NCBI RefSeq assembly: GCF_019711515.1
Contig: NZ_JAIGNO010000003.1
Location: 310,001-374,000 of the forward strand
DNA: 64,000 bases
Reading direction: 5' to 3'
Source: Qipengyuania qiaonensis
Lineage (GTDB): Bacteria > Pseudomonadota > Alphaproteobacteria > Sphingomonadales > Sphingomonadaceae
This document shows positions 33,592-42,966 of this stretch, one piece after another. The position numbers and the translations under genes are program-made. How positions within the stretch are numbered: position 1 is the first letter of the stretch; the number at the start of each line of letters is the position of its first letter. The notes beneath the pieces were generated by a model. The model saw only the letters and a list, made by a program, of their open reading frames with translations. It did no database searches and was not told the origin of the DNA.

Positions 33592-36042
33592 ATGCACACC
33601 GCTATCCCGCCCGAGCTGGAAGACTGGTTCGCCGGGCGTGGCTGGCGCATCCGGCGACACCAGGCCGATATGCTGGCGGCGAGCGATGCCGGGCGGCATG
33701 CGCTGCTCGTGGCTGATACCGGTGCCGGTAAGACGCTGGCGGGATTCCTGCCGACGCTGGCAGATTTCACGCCTTCCCGATTGGGAAGCGGGGATGCGCC
33801 CGACGGGCTGCACACGCTCTATGTCTCGCCGCTCAAGGCGCTGGCGCATGATGTTCAGCGCAATCTGCTGACGCCGATCGATGAAATCGGGCTGCCACTT
33901 CGCATCGAAACGCGCAGCGGCGATACCCCGTCCGATCGCAAGAAGCGTCAGCGCACGCGTCCGCCGCATGTGTTGCTGACGACGCCGGAAAGCCTTTCGC
34001 TGCTGCTTTCCTACCCCGACAGTTTCGAACTCTTCCACGGGTTGAAGCGCGTTGTCATCGATGAAGTGCATGCCTTCGCCACCGGCAAGCGAGGCGATCT
34101 TCTGGCGCTCGCCTTGACCCGTTTGCAGGCGATCGCACCCGGGCTGCAACGCGCCGCGCTTTCGGCGACTTTGGCCAATCCCGAAGGTTTCCGCGAATGG
34201 CTCGCACCGTGGGGCGATATCGACGCGGTGGATGTCGTCGAGGGAGAGGCCGGTGCACCGGCCGAGGTCGAGATCCTCTTGCCCGAAGAAGAGCGCGTGC
34301 CTTGGGGCGGGCATGCAGCGACTTGGGCAATTCCGCAACTCTACGACCAAATCCGCGCCAACCGAACGACGCTGATATTCACGAATACGCGTTTTCTTGC
34401 GGAGTATATCTTTCAGCACCTGTGGGACGTGAACGAAGAGAACCTACCCATCGGCGTTCACCACGGCTCGCTGAGCAAAGAGGCGCGGCGCAAGGTCGAG
34501 AGTGCGATGGCGCGGGGCGAGTTGCGTGCGCTGGTTGCTACGGCCAGCCTGGATCTGGGCGTCGACTGGGGGGATATCGACCTAGTCGTACAGATGGGGG
34601 CGCCCAAAGGCTCCTCGCGTCTGCTCCAGAGGATCGGCCGCGCCAATCACAGGCTCGATTGCCCCAGCCGCGCGCTGTTGGTGCCGGGCAACCGCTTCGA
34701 GTTCCTGGAAGCCACCGCGGCGAAAGAGGCGGTCGATGAGGGCAAGCGCGACGGCGAGGAGTTTCGGCCCGGCGGCCTCGACGTGCTCGCTCAGCACGTG
34801 ATGGCTTGTGCCTGCGCCTCGCCATTTCAGGAAGCGGAGCTATTGGCCGAAATTCGGGGTAGCCTGTCCTATGCCTGGGTGGACGAGAAGATATGGAAGC
34901 GGGTCCTCTCCTTCGTCGAGACGGGCGGCTATGCGCTGAGGGCCTATGACAAATTCAGGCGCATCGTGCGCGATCGCGAAGGGGTATGGCGCCTGACCCA
35001 CCCGGAGCAGGCCCAGCGTCACCGCATGAATGCCGGAATTATAGTGGATTCCGAAATGCTCGACGTCCGCATAAATGCCGGGCGTGGTCGCGGCGGGCGA
35101 TCGCTCGGCAAGGTGGAAGAACGGTTCGCGGCCTCGCTCAGCCCCGGAGATACCTTCTCGTTTGCCGGTATGAGCCTCGAAGTGGTCAAGATTCAGGACA
35201 TGGAGGTCGTGGTGAAGGCCGCCAAGGCCAGCGCCATGATACCCAGCTATGGCGGCGCACGAATGCCGCTGACCACACACCTTGCCGACAGAGTACGAGA
35301 AATGCTGATCGACCGGGCGGCATGGGCGCGGTTTCCGGACGATGTGCGCGAATGGCTCGAGGTGCAGGACTGGCGCTCGAAGATGCCGGGGCCAGGCGAA
35401 CTGTTAGTGGAAAGCTTCCCGCACGCGAAACAGCATTACAGCGTATACTATACCTTCGAAGGCTGGAATGCGAACCAAAGCCTGGGGATGCTGATCACGC
35501 GGCGCATGGAGGATCGTGGGCTGATGCCAGGCGGCTTCGTAGCCAACGACTATTCGCTCGCTGTTTGGGGATTGAAGCCCGTAAAGGAGCCGGCACCGCT
35601 TCTTTCACCCGATATCCTGCAGGACGAATTCATCGATTGGGTGCAAAATTCGCACCTCTTGCGCCGGGCCTTCCGCGAGGTCGCGGTGATTGGCGGGCTG
35701 GTCGAACGTCAGCATCCGGGTAAACGCAAGACCGGCAAGCAGGTCACGTTCTCGACCGACCTGATCTACGACGTTTTGCGCAAGTACGAGCCCGACCACG
35801 TCCTGATCGAGGCTGCTTGGGCGGACGCGCGCACCCGGTTGACCGATGTGGGCCGACTGGGAGACCTGCTCGACCGGTCTGCGGAGCAGCTCGTGCATGT
35901 CCAGCTCGATCGCGTGAGCCCGCTTGCGGTTCCGGTCATGGTGATGATTGGACGAGAGGCGACGCCGCAAGGGGCGGTAGACGATGAACTGCTGCTTGAG
36001 GCGGAGAGTCTCGCGGGCGCGGCTATGCGGGTCGATGGCTAG
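33592..36042 (+). CDS. Lhr-like, ligase-associated-type DEXH-box DNA helicase
   Basis: 816 residues. Walker A ADTGAGKT is at 41-48 and the DEVH box at 157-160. Helicase motif III (SATLANPE), motif V (VATASLDLGVDWGDID) and motif VI (QRIGRANHR) follow, then the Lhr winged-helix and core domains. It matches the helicase of the ligase-associated DNA damage response cassette. The usual partners (exonuclease, ATP-dependent ligase, PdeM phosphoesterase) are not next to it. The ATG at 33592 is used; a GTG codon precedes it. Confidence 0.9.
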   Translation: MHTAIPPELEDWFAGRGWRIRRHQADMLAASDAGRHALLVADTGAGKTLAGFLPTLADFTPSRLGSGDAPDGLHTLYVSPLKALAHDVQRNLLTPIDEIGLPLRIETRSGDTPSDRKKRQRTRPPHVLLTTPESLSLLLSYPDSFELFHGLKRVVIDEVHAFATGKRGDLLALALTRLQAIAPGLQRAALSATLANPEGFREWLAPWGDIDAVDVVEGEAGAPAEVEILLPEEERVPWGGHAATWAIPQLYDQIRANRTTLIFTNTRFLAEYIFQHLWDVNEENLPIGVHHGSLSKEARRKVESAMARGELRALVATASLDLGVDWGDIDLVVQMGAPKGSSRLLQRIGRANHRLDCPSRALLVPGNRFEFLEATAAKEAVDEGKRDGEEFRPGGLDVLAQHVMACACASPFQEAELLAEIRGSLSYAWVDEKIWKRVLSFVETGGYALRAYDKFRRIVRDREGVWRLTHPEQAQRHRMNAGIIVDSEMLDVRINAGRGRGGRSLGKVEERFAASLSPGDTFSFAGMSLEVVKIQDMEVVVKAAKASAMIPSYGGARMPLTTHLADRVREMLIDRAAWARFPDDVREWLEVQDWRSKMPGPGELLVESFPHAKQHYSVYYTFEGWNANQSLGMLITRRMEDRGLMPGGFVANDYSLAVWGLKPVKEPAPLLSPDILQDEFIDWVQNSHLLRRAFREVAVIGGLVERQHPGKRKTGKQVTFSTDLIYDVLRKYEPDHVLIEAAWADARTRLTDVGRLGDLLDRSAEQLVHVQLDRVSPLAVPVMVMIGREATPQGAVDDELLLEAESLAGAAMRVDG

Positions 36043-36069
36043 GCAACTTCGCGAAAGCCAGGACGCAAA

Positions 36070-36095
36070 AAAGGGGCGGATCGCTCCGCCCCTTT
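36070..36095. terminator. Bidirectional terminator between helicase and exbD
   Basis: AAAGGGGCGGA (36070-36080) pairs perfectly with TCCGCCCCTTT (36085-36095) around a 4-base loop, with A-rich and T-rich flanks that serve both directions. It separates two convergent units. Confidence 0.85.
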
Positions 36096-36130
36096 AAACA
36101 CTACTGCTTATCGGTCCGTTCGATCTGGCC

Positions 36131-36562
36131 CTATTTGCCAAAAGTCCGATAGCGTTCATTGCCGACAAAGCCGAACTTGGTGACACCGCTGACCTTGATG
36201 AGCTGCAGCACCTTTGCCGAAAGATCGTAGCTTGCCTGTGCTTCGGGCTCGAACTGAAGTTCGGGCTCAACCGCCATCTGCGTCGACTGATCGAGCAGCG
36301 TACGCAACTGGCCCTGATCGATCGAATTGCCGTTCCAAAGAATCTCATCGGTGGCCGTGAGCACCAGCTTGTTCTTCTCCGGCTCGACCGTGATCGGAGT
36401 ATCGACCGGGCTCGGAGCCGGAAGATCGATGTCGACCGAGTGGGTCGCAACCGGGATGGTGATGATGAACATGATGAGGAGAACGAGCAGGACGTCGATC
36501 AGCGGCGTCATGTTCATTTCCATCATCGGCGCGCCATCATCCTTGCCGCCTGACATTGCCAT
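36131..36562 (-). CDS. exbD: ExbD/TolR-family biopolymer transport protein (first copy)
   Basis: 143 residues: a short cytoplasmic N-terminus, one transmembrane helix with the proton-relay Asp D23 (TPLIDVLLVLL), and a periplasmic domain without cysteine. It forms the proton-driven motor with ExbB that energises TonB. It is last of four minus-strand genes (tonB, exbB, exbD2, exbD1) and is closed by a bidirectional terminator. Confidence 0.95.
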   Translation of the reverse strand: MAMSGGKDDGAPMMEMNMTPLIDVLLVLLIMFIITIPVATHSVDIDLPAPSPVDTPITVEPEKNKLVLTATDEILWNGNSIDQGQLRTLLDQSTQMAVEPELQFEPEAQASYDLSAKVLQLIKVSGVTKFGFVGNERYRTFGK

Positions 36563-36600
36563 AGTGGGTTACTCCCTAATCTGCTTGCCGAACCGCTCGA

Positions 36601-37131
36601 TCAACCGTTGGGGTCGACCGGGTTCGAGATGAAGCCGACGGTGGGGTAGCCCGCCGCCTGGACGTTGTAGATCGCGCCTGCAACGCACGACCAGGGTGCA
36701 TTCACGTCACCACGAATATGCACCTGCGGGATCTTTTCCGGGTCGTTCATGATCGCCTCGGGGCCGCCGGCACGCTGCACGATGGCATCGAGGCGCTCGA
36801 ATGCGCGGTCATAGAGCTCCTCGGAGGTAACCGCCGTCGTGTTGTTGAAATAGACACGGCACTCGCCGCCACGCGACGCACCTTCGAAGCCTGGTTCGCC
36901 TGCACTGGCACCGTTCATGTCCGAAGTGCTGACAGTCAGGAGGAGGTTTTCGACCTTGTCTTTGGATTCGACCGATTCGAAAACCGGGATTTCCAGCCTC
37001 TCGATAGTCTGGATCGCGACCGGAACCGCGATGAGGAAGATAATCAGAAGCACCAGCATCACGTCCACGAGCGGCGTGGTGTTGATGTCCGACATCGGAG
37101 TGCCTGCTCCACCTCCTGTCGAAATCGCCAT
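36601..37131 (-). CDS. exbD: ExbD/TolR-family biopolymer transport protein (second copy, longer)
   Basis: 176 residues with the same transmembrane helix and D23 ([11 protein letters not shown]) but a larger periplasmic domain carrying two cysteines (C91 and C149), which may form a disulfide. It differs clearly from the neighbouring copy. Double exbD genes beside tonB-exbB are known in several proteobacteria, where the second copy is needed only for some substrates. It lies 38 bp upstream of the other exbD. Confidence 0.94.
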   Translation of the reverse strand: MAISTGGGAGTPMSDINTTPLVDVMLVLLIIFLIAVPVAIQTIERLEIPVFESVESKDKVENLLLTVSTSDMNGASAGEPGFEGASRGGECRVYFNNTTAVTSEELYDRAFERLDAIVQRAGGPEAIMNDPEKIPQVHIRGDVNAPWSCVAGAIYNVQAAGYPTVGFISNPVDPNG

Positions 37132-37214
37132 GTTTCAGTTCCTAACGTTCGAAATTCTTGGGTTCGATGCTGTGGTTGCGAGGGCGACGCCGAGCCGCCC
37201 CCGCTTCCGATCGA

Positions 37215-37991
37215 TTACTTCTTGACCGCGGTGGCGGGCGCGGTGCCGGCAGCCTTGGCTGCCTGCTGCGTCGACGTAGTGGTCAACGCCGCAGGCTTAA
37301 CCGTGCCGTTGGAGTTGATGTAGGCAAGCAGGTCGGTCGAGAATGCGCTGAGCATTTCGGCGATACGCTTGTTGCGGCCCTGCAACCAGTTGTAAGCGAA
37401 CACGGCCGGAACCGCGACCAACAGACCGATGGCGGTCATGATCAGCGCTTCGCCGACGGGGCCAGCAACCTTGTCAATCGAAGCCGAACCGGCGATGCCG
37501 ATGTTGATCAGGGCGCGGTAGATACCGATAACCGTTCCAAGCAGACCGACGAACGGTGCGGTTGCACCAACCGTGGCGAGGAACGGCAGGCCGCCTGCAA
37601 GCTTCGAATTGATGGTATCTTCCGAACGCGCCAGCGAACCGTGCATCCAGTCGTGCGCTTCCAGCTTGTCGGTCATTTTGGCGTGCTGATCTTCGGCAAC
37701 CAGCGCGTCGTCGACGAGCTGACGCCAAGCGCTGTTCTTCTCGAGCTTGGTGGCCCCTTCCTTGAGGTTATTGGCTTTCCAGAAATTGGTGCGCACGGCC
37801 TTGTACTGGCTCATCACCTTGCGCTGCTCGAACAGCTTGGTGAAGAGGATGTAGAACGAGCCGACCGACATAATCACCATGACGCCGAGGATGAACCAGG
37901 CGACGAAGCCGCCCTGTTCCATGGCTTCCATGAAACCGAAAGAGCTCTGCGGTGCTGCTTCACCTGCAGCTGCAAGAAGTTCGAAGGTCAT
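37215..37991 (-). CDS. exbB: ExbB/TolQ-family proton channel protein
   Basis: 258 residues with a hydrophobic N-terminal helix and two further helices of the MotA/TolQ/ExbB channel fold (FLATVGATAPFVGLLGTVIGIYRAL and EALIMTAIGLLVAVPAVFAYNWL). It makes the pentameric channel around ExbD. It is second in the tonB-exbB-exbD-exbD run; the gap to the second exbD is 83 bp. Confidence 0.95.
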   Translation of the reverse strand: MTFELLAAAGEAAPQSSFGFMEAMEQGGFVAWFILGVMVIMSVGSFYILFTKLFEQRKVMSQYKAVRTNFWKANNLKEGATKLEKNSAWRQLVDDALVAEDQHAKMTDKLEAHDWMHGSLARSEDTINSKLAGGLPFLATVGATAPFVGLLGTVIGIYRALINIGIAGSASIDKVAGPVGEALIMTAIGLLVAVPAVFAYNWLQGRNKRIAEMLSAFSTDLLAYINSNGTVKPAALTTTSTQQAAKAAGTAPATAVKK

Positions 37992-38042
37992 AACGAGTGG
38001 TCCTTTTGTGTCATTTGGTTCCGCGTCAGCTGCGGACGAAAC

Positions 38043-38696
38043 TTAGTTGAGCTGATAAACGATCCTGGTGTTGTAGGTATCTGCGATCGGATTGCCCGCC
38101 GCGTCCTGCGCGGGGTTGAAACGGCCATACCGTTCCACGCCTTCGCAAGCGGCTTGATCGAGATCGCTCGAACCACTCGAAGAAGTCACCGTGCAACCCG
38201 TTGCACGCCCTTCGGCAGTTACCGTAACACGGACTCCGACCGTGCCTTCGATACCTTCACGCTCGGCCCTTCTGGGGTAGTTGCGCTGAATTTGCGCGCC
38301 CCAATTACCTCTTACGCTGGCGCCCTGAGCCTTCGAGGGAGGCGGTGGTGGTGCGGGCGGTGCCGGCGGCGGAATAACCAACCGCGGAGGTGCCGGTGGC
38401 GGGATAGTGGTTTGTGTCCGGATCGGAGGAGGAGCCGGCGCGATACTGATCGGCGGCGGCGGCGCGACCGGCGGCGGCGGTGTATCGGGAATGTTTTCCG
38501 GCGGCGGTGGTGGCGGTTCTTCCTCGGGCGGCGGGGGTTCCTCGATATCGATCGTCGTCACGCGCTCGACCACCTGCTGGACTGCATTATATGCGAGACC
38601 GGTGATGAGAGCGTAGCCGAGAGCGATATGGATGAGGGCAACAATGATGATCGCGACGACGCGATTGCCGCTCATCTGTTGGTCAGCATAAGCCAT
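38043..38696 (-). CDS. tonB: Energy transducer TonB
   Basis: 217 residues: an N-terminal anchor (VVAIIIVALIHIALGYALI, about residues 13-31), a long proline-rich spacer (about 50-125, PPPPEE and PPAPP repeats) and the C-terminal TonB domain with YPRRAEREGIEGTVGVRVTV and RYGRFNPAQDAAGNPI. It carries inner membrane proton energy to TonB-dependent receptors such as the one at 59860. It heads the four-gene operon. Confidence 0.95.
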   Translation of the reverse strand: MAYADQQMSGNRVVAIIIVALIHIALGYALITGLAYNAVQQVVERVTTIDIEEPPPPEEEPPPPPPENIPDTPPPPVAPPPPISIAPAPPPIRTQTTIPPPAPPRLVIPPPAPPAPPPPPSKAQGASVRGNWGAQIQRNYPRRAEREGIEGTVGVRVTVTAEGRATGCTVTSSSGSSDLDQAACEGVERYGRFNPAQDAAGNPIADTYNTRIVYQLN

Positions 38697-39041
38697 TCGG
38701 TTGCATCACTCCATCGGGCGCCCCGGAAAATCCGGGGCAGATTGACACATACATTTCCCGCCAAGCCGACGCGAAACAGGTGTCGTTAACACATTCGCAC
38801 CACTTGGGCTCCTGAAAGCCAAGCGGTGAAAGCAGGCCAAAGTTCCCAATAAGAACTCTAGCACCTCTCCCCAAGCAATAATGTATCATGTACTCAGGTA
38901 TGGTCCGACCCTTAGCCAAGCTGTCCCCCCTCCGCAAACGCTTTATCGGTTAACGGCGGATTCAGCGGTCTGTCGGAAGGAACCGTGATAAACTCCGCGA
39001 GTTTTGCGAATCGCGCCTTGGATCCGACAGGAGGAATGATT
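38697..39041. other. Divergent intergenic region upstream of tonB
   Basis: 345 bp between tonB (minus) and the exported protein gene (plus). No coding frame is convincing. It is less GC-rich than its surroundings around 38850-38900 and should hold promoters in both directions. I could not fix a -35/-10 pair or a Fur box with confidence. Confidence 0.4.
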
Positions 39042-39893
39042 TTGCCCATGCCGACGTTTTGCGTGCCCACCCGCCTGTTGCTCGCCAGTGCAGCGCTGAC
39101 CATGGTGCCGTCGGCGACGGGCGCTCAGGAGCCTGCCTCGACCACTCCCGGCCTAACCTACGCCGATATGGTCGATCTCGCCGAAGGCACACCGCTCGTT
39201 CTCAGGGCCCAGATTCGCGAACAGGCGACTGTAGAGCAAGAACGCTCGCCTGGTCTCGCTCCCGGTTTCGTCCGTCTTTATGTCGAAGCGCGCACTACCG
39301 CTCTTATTGCAGGCAATGCACCCGTGGGTGAATCGCTGCGCTACCTTGTCGACGTTCCGCTGACGACCAAGGGGAAGGCGCCCAAGCTCAAGAAGCAGGA
39401 CGTCATCCTGTTTGCACGGCCGGTGCGTGGGCGCGCCGACCAGGTCCAGCTCGTAGATCCGCAGGCGCAGTTTCCTTATAGCGCAGCGTTCGAGGAGCGA
39501 CTGCGTCCAGTCCTCTCGTCAGTCCTGTCGCAGGACGCTCCGCCGCGTGTGACCGGTATTCGCGATGCACTGGCGGTCGAAGGGACGCTGGTCGGCGAAT
39601 CGGAAACTCAGCTATTCCTCGATACGGAGAATGACGGCCCGGTATCGGTCACCATCGTACGTCGCCCTGGTCAGGAACCGCGCTGGGGCGTCTCGTGGAC
39701 CGAGATCGTGGATCAGTCGGCCCGGGCACCGCAGCGCAATACTCTCGAATGGTATCGTCTTGCCTGCTCACTTCCCGCAAACTTGCCGGCGGACGCCAAT
39801 CTCTCGCGCGACGCAAGAGCGCGCGAACTCGCGACCGCTGACTATGCTCTGATCCGCGAAGCGCTCGGACCATGCGAGCGTACGCGTAGTTGA
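39042..39893 (+). CDS. Exported hypothetical protein
   Basis: About 283 residues with a signal peptide ending at ATGA before QEPAST. The mature part has alternating strands and no recognised catalytic motif (for instance GLTYADMVDLAEGTPLVLRAQI). The start is taken as TTG at 39042, 7 bp after AGGAGGA; ATG at 39036 is too close to that site and ATG at 39048 rather far, and all three give the same mature protein. It lies 71 bp upstream of hom. Function unknown to me. Confidence 0.75.
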   Translation: MPMPTFCVPTRLLLASAALTMVPSATGAQEPASTTPGLTYADMVDLAEGTPLVLRAQIREQATVEQERSPGLAPGFVRLYVEARTTALIAGNAPVGESLRYLVDVPLTTKGKAPKLKKQDVILFARPVRGRADQVQLVDPQAQFPYSAAFEERLRPVLSSVLSQDAPPRVTGIRDALAVEGTLVGESETQLFLDTENDGPVSVTIVRRPGQEPRWGVSWTEIVDQSARAPQRNTLEWYRLACSLPANLPADANLSRDARARELATADYALIREALGPCERTRS

Positions 39894-39964
39894 AAAGGCC
39901 ACGCTTGACCCTTTCCAAGACAAACTGGTTCCAACGCACCCTTGGCCTGCGCTAGGCGGCCAAC

Positions 39965-41272
39965 ATGTCTGAACCTCTTCGCATAGCTCTGGCCGGGCTC
40001 GGCACCGTCGGCACTGGCGTGATCGAGCTGCTCGAAACCAACCGGTCGATGATCGAACGCCGCGCCGGACGCGCGCTGGAAATCGTCGCCGTCAATGCAC
40101 GCGACCGCACGCGCGACCGCGGCATCGACCTCACGCCCTATGCCTGGGTCGACGACATGCAGGCGATGGCCGGGCGGGTCGACGTCGACGTGGTTGTCGA
40201 ACTGGTCGGCGGATCCGATGGTCCCGCGCTGACACTGGCGCGAGCGGCGCTTGATGAAGGCAAGGCATTCGTGACCGCAAACAAGGCCATGATCGCCCAT
40301 CACGGCCTGTCGTTGGCGGAGCAGGCGGCACTAAGGGGCGTGCCACTCAAGTTCGAAGCGGCCGTTGCCGGCGGCATCCCCGTGGTAAAGGGATTGCGCG
40401 AAGGCGCGGCAGCCAACCGGATCGAGCGCATTTACGGCATCCTCAACGGCACCTGCAATTACATCCTCTCCGAAATGGAGCGTACGGGTGCCGATTTTGG
40501 CGACATGCTGCGCGCGGCTCAGGAGAAAGGCTATGCGGAGGCTGATCCGACATTCGATGTCGAAGGTGTCGATGCCGCGCACAAACTGGCCATTCTGGCG
40601 GCAATAGGCTTCGGCGCGCGGGTGAATTTCGATGGGGTCGAGGCGACGGGTATCGGCGAGGTCCGAGCCGCCGACATCACTCAGGCCGGCACTCTCGGCT
40701 ATGTCATACGCCTGGTCGGCATAGCCTCGCTCGATCAGAGCGGCGCGGAGGCTGCATTGCTCCAGCGGGTTCGCCCATGTCTGGTGGCGCGGGGGCATCC
40801 GCTCGCCGCGGTCACCGGACCGACCAATGCGGTGGTGGCGGAAGGCAATTTCTCGGGCCGCCTGCTCTTCCAGGGCGCGGGCGCGGGCGCCGGGCCGACC
40901 GCGAGCGCCGTGGTGGCCGATCTCATAGATATCGCGCGCGGCGATAGCGGGGCGCCCTTCTCGGTTCCGGTCGAGGAACTCGAAAAGTTCGCTCCGGCCG
41001 ATCCAGGAAACCGCGTGGGGCGCGATTACATCCGTTTCACCGTCACCGATCGCCCCGGCGTGCTTGCGGAGATCACGGCTGCCATGCGCGATGCGGAGGT
41101 GTCTATCGAGAGCCTGATCCAGCGTGGACGCGACCACGAAGGTGGCGAAGTTCTGGTCGCGATGGTCACGCATGAAGGGCCGGAACGCTGCGTGAGCAAG
41201 GCTCTTGCTCTGCTCGACGGGTCGCCTAGCCTGACGGCTCCTCCGTTGGTGATGCCGATTCTGAAGGATTGA
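39965..41272 (+). CDS. hom: Homoserine dehydrogenase
   Basis: 435 residues. An N-terminal NAD(P)-binding fold (GLGTVGTGV at 11-19), the catalytic domain with GILNGTCNYIL and EADPTFDVEGVDAAHKL, and a C-terminal ACT domain (about 348-425, VTDRPGVLAEITAAM) for feedback control by threonine. It reduces aspartate semialdehyde to homoserine for threonine and methionine synthesis. The 3' end overlaps a convergent gene by 47 bp. Confidence 0.97.
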   Translation: MSEPLRIALAGLGTVGTGVIELLETNRSMIERRAGRALEIVAVNARDRTRDRGIDLTPYAWVDDMQAMAGRVDVDVVVELVGGSDGPALTLARAALDEGKAFVTANKAMIAHHGLSLAEQAALRGVPLKFEAAVAGGIPVVKGLREGAAANRIERIYGILNGTCNYILSEMERTGADFGDMLRAAQEKGYAEADPTFDVEGVDAAHKLAILAAIGFGARVNFDGVEATGIGEVRAADITQAGTLGYVIRLVGIASLDQSGAEAALLQRVRPCLVARGHPLAAVTGPTNAVVAEGNFSGRLLFQGAGAGAGPTASAVVADLIDIARGDSGAPFSVPVEELEKFAPADPGNRVGRDYIRFTVTDRPGVLAEITAAMRDAEVSIESLIQRGRDHEGGEVLVAMVTHEGPERCVSKALALLDGSPSLTAPPLVMPILKD

Positions 41273-41795
41273 TGGCATCCGACGGTGGTGGAAGGCCAAG
41301 TTCTCTTTGGACCAGTGGAACGCCAGGCTGCGCCGGAGTGTCTTCGCCCGTTGGATTCAGGCCCCGGGCAATGCGGTCGGCATCCGAACCTGCCGGGGCT
41401 TCGGGCAGGGCCCCGACGTCGATGATCAACGCCGGCGGCGGTGGGCAGGGCGGGATAAAGCAGCCGCGAGCCACTACCACACCGTGATCGGGAATCCCGA
41501 ACACGTCTGGCGCCTTCGGAGCGCCCCTGTTCATCGTTCGAGTGGCGTATTCGCGTTCTGCACGTTCAGGGTCATAGCCGAAGCCGCCGCCGCCCACCCG
41601 TCTGCGGCAAACGATGATCTCGCCGGAAATCGAGGCTGCCTCCTGTTCGGCGCTGCAATCCTCCAGCTCACCTTCATAGGTTTCGGGTGGAACAAGAATG
41701 TCGATCGTTTCGGGCGGTTCATCCTGCGCGGCGAGCGGAACAGGCGCCAGCAGGCTCAACACAACCAGCGACGCTGGACGCCAGTGTCTCGACAA
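41226..41795 (-). CDS. Exported hypothetical protein, Pro- and Cys-containing
   Basis: 189 residues. The TTG start at 41795 lies 7 bp after AGGGAG. A signal peptide (cleavage expected after PLAA, before QDEPPE) is followed by a proline-rich mature chain with SGEIIVCRR and a CFIPPCPPPPA segment. Short periplasmic proteins with a GEIIVC motif are common in sphingomonads (from memory). The last 47 bp are antisense to the hom 3' end. Function unknown. Confidence 0.72.
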   Translation of the reverse strand: MSRHWRPASLVVLSLLAPVPLAAQDEPPETIDILVPPETYEGELEDCSAEQEAASISGEIIVCRRRVGGGGFGYDPERAEREYATRTMNRGAPKAPDVFGIPDHGVVVARGCFIPPCPPPPALIIDVGALPEAPAGSDADRIARGLNPTGEDTPAQPGVPLVQRELGLPPPSDAINPSESASPTEEPSG

Positions 41796-41894
41796 TGCAA
41801 AGCTCCCTGTATATTCGCGCCGCGCATACGAATTTCCGCCAGCGGCCCGATCACCGATCAATTCCCCTGACAGCTACCGAGGACTGAACTCATT

Positions 41895-42869
41895 ATGAAC
41901 TCGCTTGCCGACAACCCACTCGACCGTGTTCTCGTGCTCGAAATGGTCCGGGTGACCGAAGCGGCCGCGGTCGCCGCTTCAAAGCTGATCGGGCGCGGCG
42001 ACGAGAAGGCTGCCGATGCCGCTGCGGTCGAAGCGATGCGTCAGGCATTCGACACGCTATACATGGACGGTACCGTCGTGATCGGAGAGGGAGAGCGCGA
42101 TGAAGCGCCGATGCTGTTTATCGGCGAGAAAGTAGGCGGTGCACCGGGCAAGGGCCCGAAGATCGATATCGCGCTCGATCCATTGGAAGGAACGACGATT
42201 ACCGCGAAGGCCGGCCCGAATGCGCTGGCCGTGCTTGCGGCTGCCGAGGAAGGCTGCCTGCTCAATGCGCCGGATGTCTACATGGACAAACTAGCCGTAG
42301 GCCCAGGCTATCCCCAGGGCATTATCGACTTGGCCAAGACACCGACAGAAAACGTCAAGGCGGTGGCCGAGGCCAAGGGGGTGGAGCCTGCGGACATCAT
42401 CGTCTGCGTACTCGACCGTCCGCGCCACGCCGAGCTCATCGCCGAGTTGCGCAATCTGGGTTGTGGTGTGGTTCTGATCGGGGATGGCGACGTCGCAGGT
42501 GTGATTGCGGTGACCGACGAAGATACCACGATCGACATGTATATGGGGCAAGGCGGTGCACCGGAAGGCGTTCTCGCCGCAGCAGCGCTGCGCTGTGTCG
42601 GCGGGCAGTTCAACGGGCGCCTCGTATTCCGCAACGACGACGAGAAGGCCCGTGCCGCCAAATGGGGCATCGAAGATCTGGATCGCATCTATACCCGCGA
42701 CGATCTCGTGAAAGGGGACTGCATCTTTGCCGCGACCGGCGTCACCTCGGGCTCGCTTCTCGAGGGCGTGAAATATTTGCGCGATGGTCGGATGACGACC
42801 GAAAGCGTGGTCATGCGCGCCAGCAGCGGAACGGTTCGCTGGATCAAGGGCGAGCATCGCGAGAAATAA
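41895..42869 (+). CDS. glpX: Class II fructose-1,6-bisphosphatase
   Basis: 324 residues of the GlpX family, a lithium-sensitive phosphatase fold. Metal and substrate motifs: GEGERDEAPML, DIALDPLEGTTITAK and GGAPEGVLAAAALR. It is a gluconeogenesis enzyme removing the 1-phosphate of fructose 1,6-bisphosphate. Some relatives also hydrolyse sedoheptulose bisphosphate. ATG at 41895. prs follows 97 bp on. Confidence 0.96.
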   Translation: MNSLADNPLDRVLVLEMVRVTEAAAVAASKLIGRGDEKAADAAAVEAMRQAFDTLYMDGTVVIGEGERDEAPMLFIGEKVGGAPGKGPKIDIALDPLEGTTITAKAGPNALAVLAAAEEGCLLNAPDVYMDKLAVGPGYPQGIIDLAKTPTENVKAVAEAKGVEPADIIVCVLDRPRHAELIAELRNLGCGVVLIGDGDVAGVIAVTDEDTTIDMYMGQGGAPEGVLAAAALRCVGGQFNGRLVFRNDDEKARAAKWGIEDLDRIYTRDDLVKGDCIFAATGVTSGSLLEGVKYLRDGRMTTESVVMRASSGTVRWIKGEHREK

Positions 42870-42966
42870 CCTGCCCGGGGACGGGGAAATGCCCATCTCA
42901 CATGTTGCATATCCATGACGCTCGGCTAGGCGTGGCGCACCGCCAGCTTCCCCGGGGATTCGTCGC

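Noticed and set aside
37158-38789. 543-codon frame antisense to exbB and tonB
   Set aside because: Arises from the proline-rich tonB repeat read on the other strand; no motif support.
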